Below are positions 35,836 to 36,690 of a DNA stretch of 36,690 nt, piece by piece (position 1 is the stretch's first letter; each line of letters starts with the position of its first letter). A program made the position numbers and the translations under genes. The DNA lies in the IMG/VR virus record IMGVR_UViG_3300035701_000133, positions 1 through 36,690 of that record. The stretch is one strand, 5' to 3'. This DNA is from a virus. The notes under the pieces are model-generated. The model was not told the DNA's origin, ran no database searches, and was given only the letters and a program-made list of their open reading frames with translations.

Positions 35836-35998
35836 CCGTCTGCCCACACTGTCTGAAGAGGAAGTGATGGGTATGCTGAACAACGAGCGTGACACGCTCA
35901 AAAGAGTATCCGTACTGGAGCGTTTGCACCAGCGGTACAACACCCTGCGCGTCGCGCGGGAGAGACTTGAACTACTAAAGGAAGCTAAATTACCATGA
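35807..35998 (+). CDS. Small helical protein, TTG start
   Basis: A 63-residue helical protein (MKNTWRSLNDRLPTLSEEEV then NNERDTLKRVSVLERLHQRY). The TTG at 35807 is preferred because GGAG sits eight bases upstream, and the next Met would remove the first helix. It overlaps the previous gene by 29 bases and the next by ATGA. It has the same coiled-coil style as both neighbours. Function unknown. Confidence 0.65.
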   Translation: MKNTWRSLNDRLPTLSEEEVMGMLNNERDTLKRVSVLERLHQRYNTLRVARERLELLKEAKLP

Positions 35999-36186
35999 AA
36001 TTTTTAAGATTTTTTAAGGCTTATTACCGTTACTTGCCGCCAGTTGAAATCATTGCTTACGAACTCAAGCAGGCCCACCTAGACCGCCTTGAAGCTGAAA
36101 CAGAAGTTGAGCACGCAAAAGCGTGTCTTGATCTAAGCCTAGTTCGCATTGAGCGTTTAAATACGCGATTGAAGGAATACAAATGA
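35995..36186 (+). CDS. Small helical protein with hydrophobic N-terminus
   Basis: A 63-residue protein, MKFLRFFKAYYRYLPPVEII then AYELKQAHLDRLEAETEVEH and a helical remainder. The aromatic, basic N-terminus could lie on the membrane surface, while the rest is a coiled coil. It overlaps the neighbours by ATGA. The AYELKQAHLDRLEAETxVEH pattern is one I associate with small proteins in many phages; no function is known. Confidence 0.72.
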   Translation: MKFLRFFKAYYRYLPPVEIIAYELKQAHLDRLEAETEVEHAKACLDLSLVRIERLNTRLKEYK

Positions 36187-36407
36187 ACTGCTGTAACGAA
36201 TACGAAGGAACTTGCACTCAGGGCCGCGATTGTCCAATACGCAAGCAACGCATCAAGGAAGTCAACGACGCCTACACCAATGGCCTCAAGGACGCGCAGT
36301 TAAACGACCCGATAGACGACTTGGCTGACACTTTCAAGGGCTTGCTCACCGCGATGACTGTGGTGCTGGCTGCATGGATTGCATTTTTACTTATTTGGGG
36401 GAAGTGA
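36183..36407 (+). CDS. Cys-rich small membrane protein
   Basis: A 74-residue protein. Residues 1-20 hold a Cys cluster (MNCCNEYEGTCTQGRDCPIR) and the C-terminus has one membrane helix (LLTAMTVVLAAWIAFLLIWG). The charged centre should be cytosolic. The CNxxxGxCTQGRDCPIR motif is common in phage and enterobacterial small proteins, with unknown role; metal binding at the membrane is a possibility. ATGA overlap at the start; the following gene begins one base after its stop. Confidence 0.75.
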   Translation: MNCCNEYEGTCTQGRDCPIRKQRIKEVNDAYTNGLKDAQLNDPIDDLADTFKGLLTAMTVVLAAWIAFLLIWGK

Positions 36408-36408
36408 C

Positions 36409-36690
36409 ATGACAGGCTACGAATCAAAGAAGGCTGCGGCGCTGGACGAGGACGGGATGTACCTTGTGCATCACACTAAAAGTAGGGTATTCGATAAGCT
36501 GGGCAACAAAGTAAAGGAAGATGACGATGACACGCAAGTTTATGCCGATGCGCTAACTATTGCATACCAATCGGGATTTTTCGATGGTAAGAAAGCAGCA
36601 CAGCGCACAGAGCCTGTGGGTTGCGTTGCTGACATTGATAGATTGCAGCGTCAAATGTTTTTGGATTTAGGTTACTCCCTGTCCGACCCA
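36409..36690 (+). CDS. Hypothetical protein, 5' part (continues at 1-422)
   Basis: This is the true start of the gene continued in 1-422. The ATG at 36409 is one base past the previous stop, and the frame runs through the repeat at 36461-36690 into the left end without interruption. The N-terminus (MTGYESKKAAALDEDGMYLV) adds 19 residues before the Val encoded by the GTG at 6. No domain is recognised; residue features are given under the left part. Confidence 0.85.
   Translation, partial: MTGYESKKAAALDEDGMYLVHHTKSRVFDKLGNKVKEDDDDTQVYADALTIAYQSGFFDGKKAAQRTEPVGCVADIDRLQRQMFLDLGYSLSDP
36461..36690. repeat. Right copy of terminal direct repeat
   Basis: Copy of 1-230 with T instead of C at 36588. 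See the left copy for interpretation. Confidence 0.95.

Noticed and set aside
1-36690. CRISPR array, diversity-generating retroelement, insertion sequence or tRNA gene
   Set aside because: No regularly spaced repeat-spacer array, reverse transcriptase, transposase or cloverleaf was noticed. A dedicated tRNA scan was not possible here.
1-36690. Temperate lifestyle suggested by P22-like virion genes
   Set aside because: No integrase, excisionase, CI-type repressor or attachment site was found in an apparently complete genome; the virion module alone does not imply lysogeny.

Overview
The window is an essentially complete genome of a small tailed phage, about 36.46 kb. The last 230 bases (36461-36690) repeat the first 230 with a single mismatch, and one gene runs across the junction, so the map is circular or circularly permuted. 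The virion genes follow the P22 podovirus plan: small and large terminase, P22-type portal, scaffold, P22 gp5-like coat, gp4-like and gp10-like connector proteins, three large ejection-type proteins, a beta-helix tailspike, and no tape measure, tail tube or sheath. I see no integrase, repressor, phage RNA polymerase or tRNA gene, so an obligately lytic phage that uses the host RNA polymerase is the simplest reading. The flavour of the small conserved genes suggests a betaproteobacterial (Burkholderiales, freshwater-type) host. That host guess is inference.

There are four transcription blocks around two divergent control regions and two convergent ends. (1) Leftward 23880-1234: terminases, DUF6321-like and two tiny basic proteins, portal, a tail/spike cluster, scaffold, coat, decoration and fibre proteins, connector, ejection proteins, then holin and endolysin. 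(2) Rightward 24550-27400: many small uncharacterised genes, including a seven-cysteine protein resembling phage gp88-type families, grouped in short cassettes each closed by a stem-loop. (3) Leftward 33531-27397: Cys-rich protein, Cas4/AddB-like Fe-S nuclease, conserved acidic/basic-tailed protein, family A DNA polymerase, primase-helicase. (4) Rightward 33596 through the map junction to 1248: VRR-NUC nuclease, SNF2-like helicase, several coiled-coil or membrane small proteins, a zinc-ribbon protein and an HTH protein.

The 669-bp gap 23881-24549 is the densest non-coding region. It holds three 23-bp-spaced direct repeats, two identical 24-bp hairpins 70 bp apart, tandem repeats, an AT-rich stretch and two related 17-bp dyads that overlap possible divergent promoter -10 sites. 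It is the best candidate for replication origin, terminase recognition site and early/late switch. The second control region, 33532-33595, separates the two replication/recombination operons. Most genes overlap by ATGA, TAATG or TGATG, which implies tight translational coupling.

The most unusual features are the cassette architecture of 24550-27400, the repeat-rich control region, a terminator embedded in the last codons of the primase-helicase gene, a spike system split over several genes and placed between portal and scaffold, and a cupin gene inside the virion operon.
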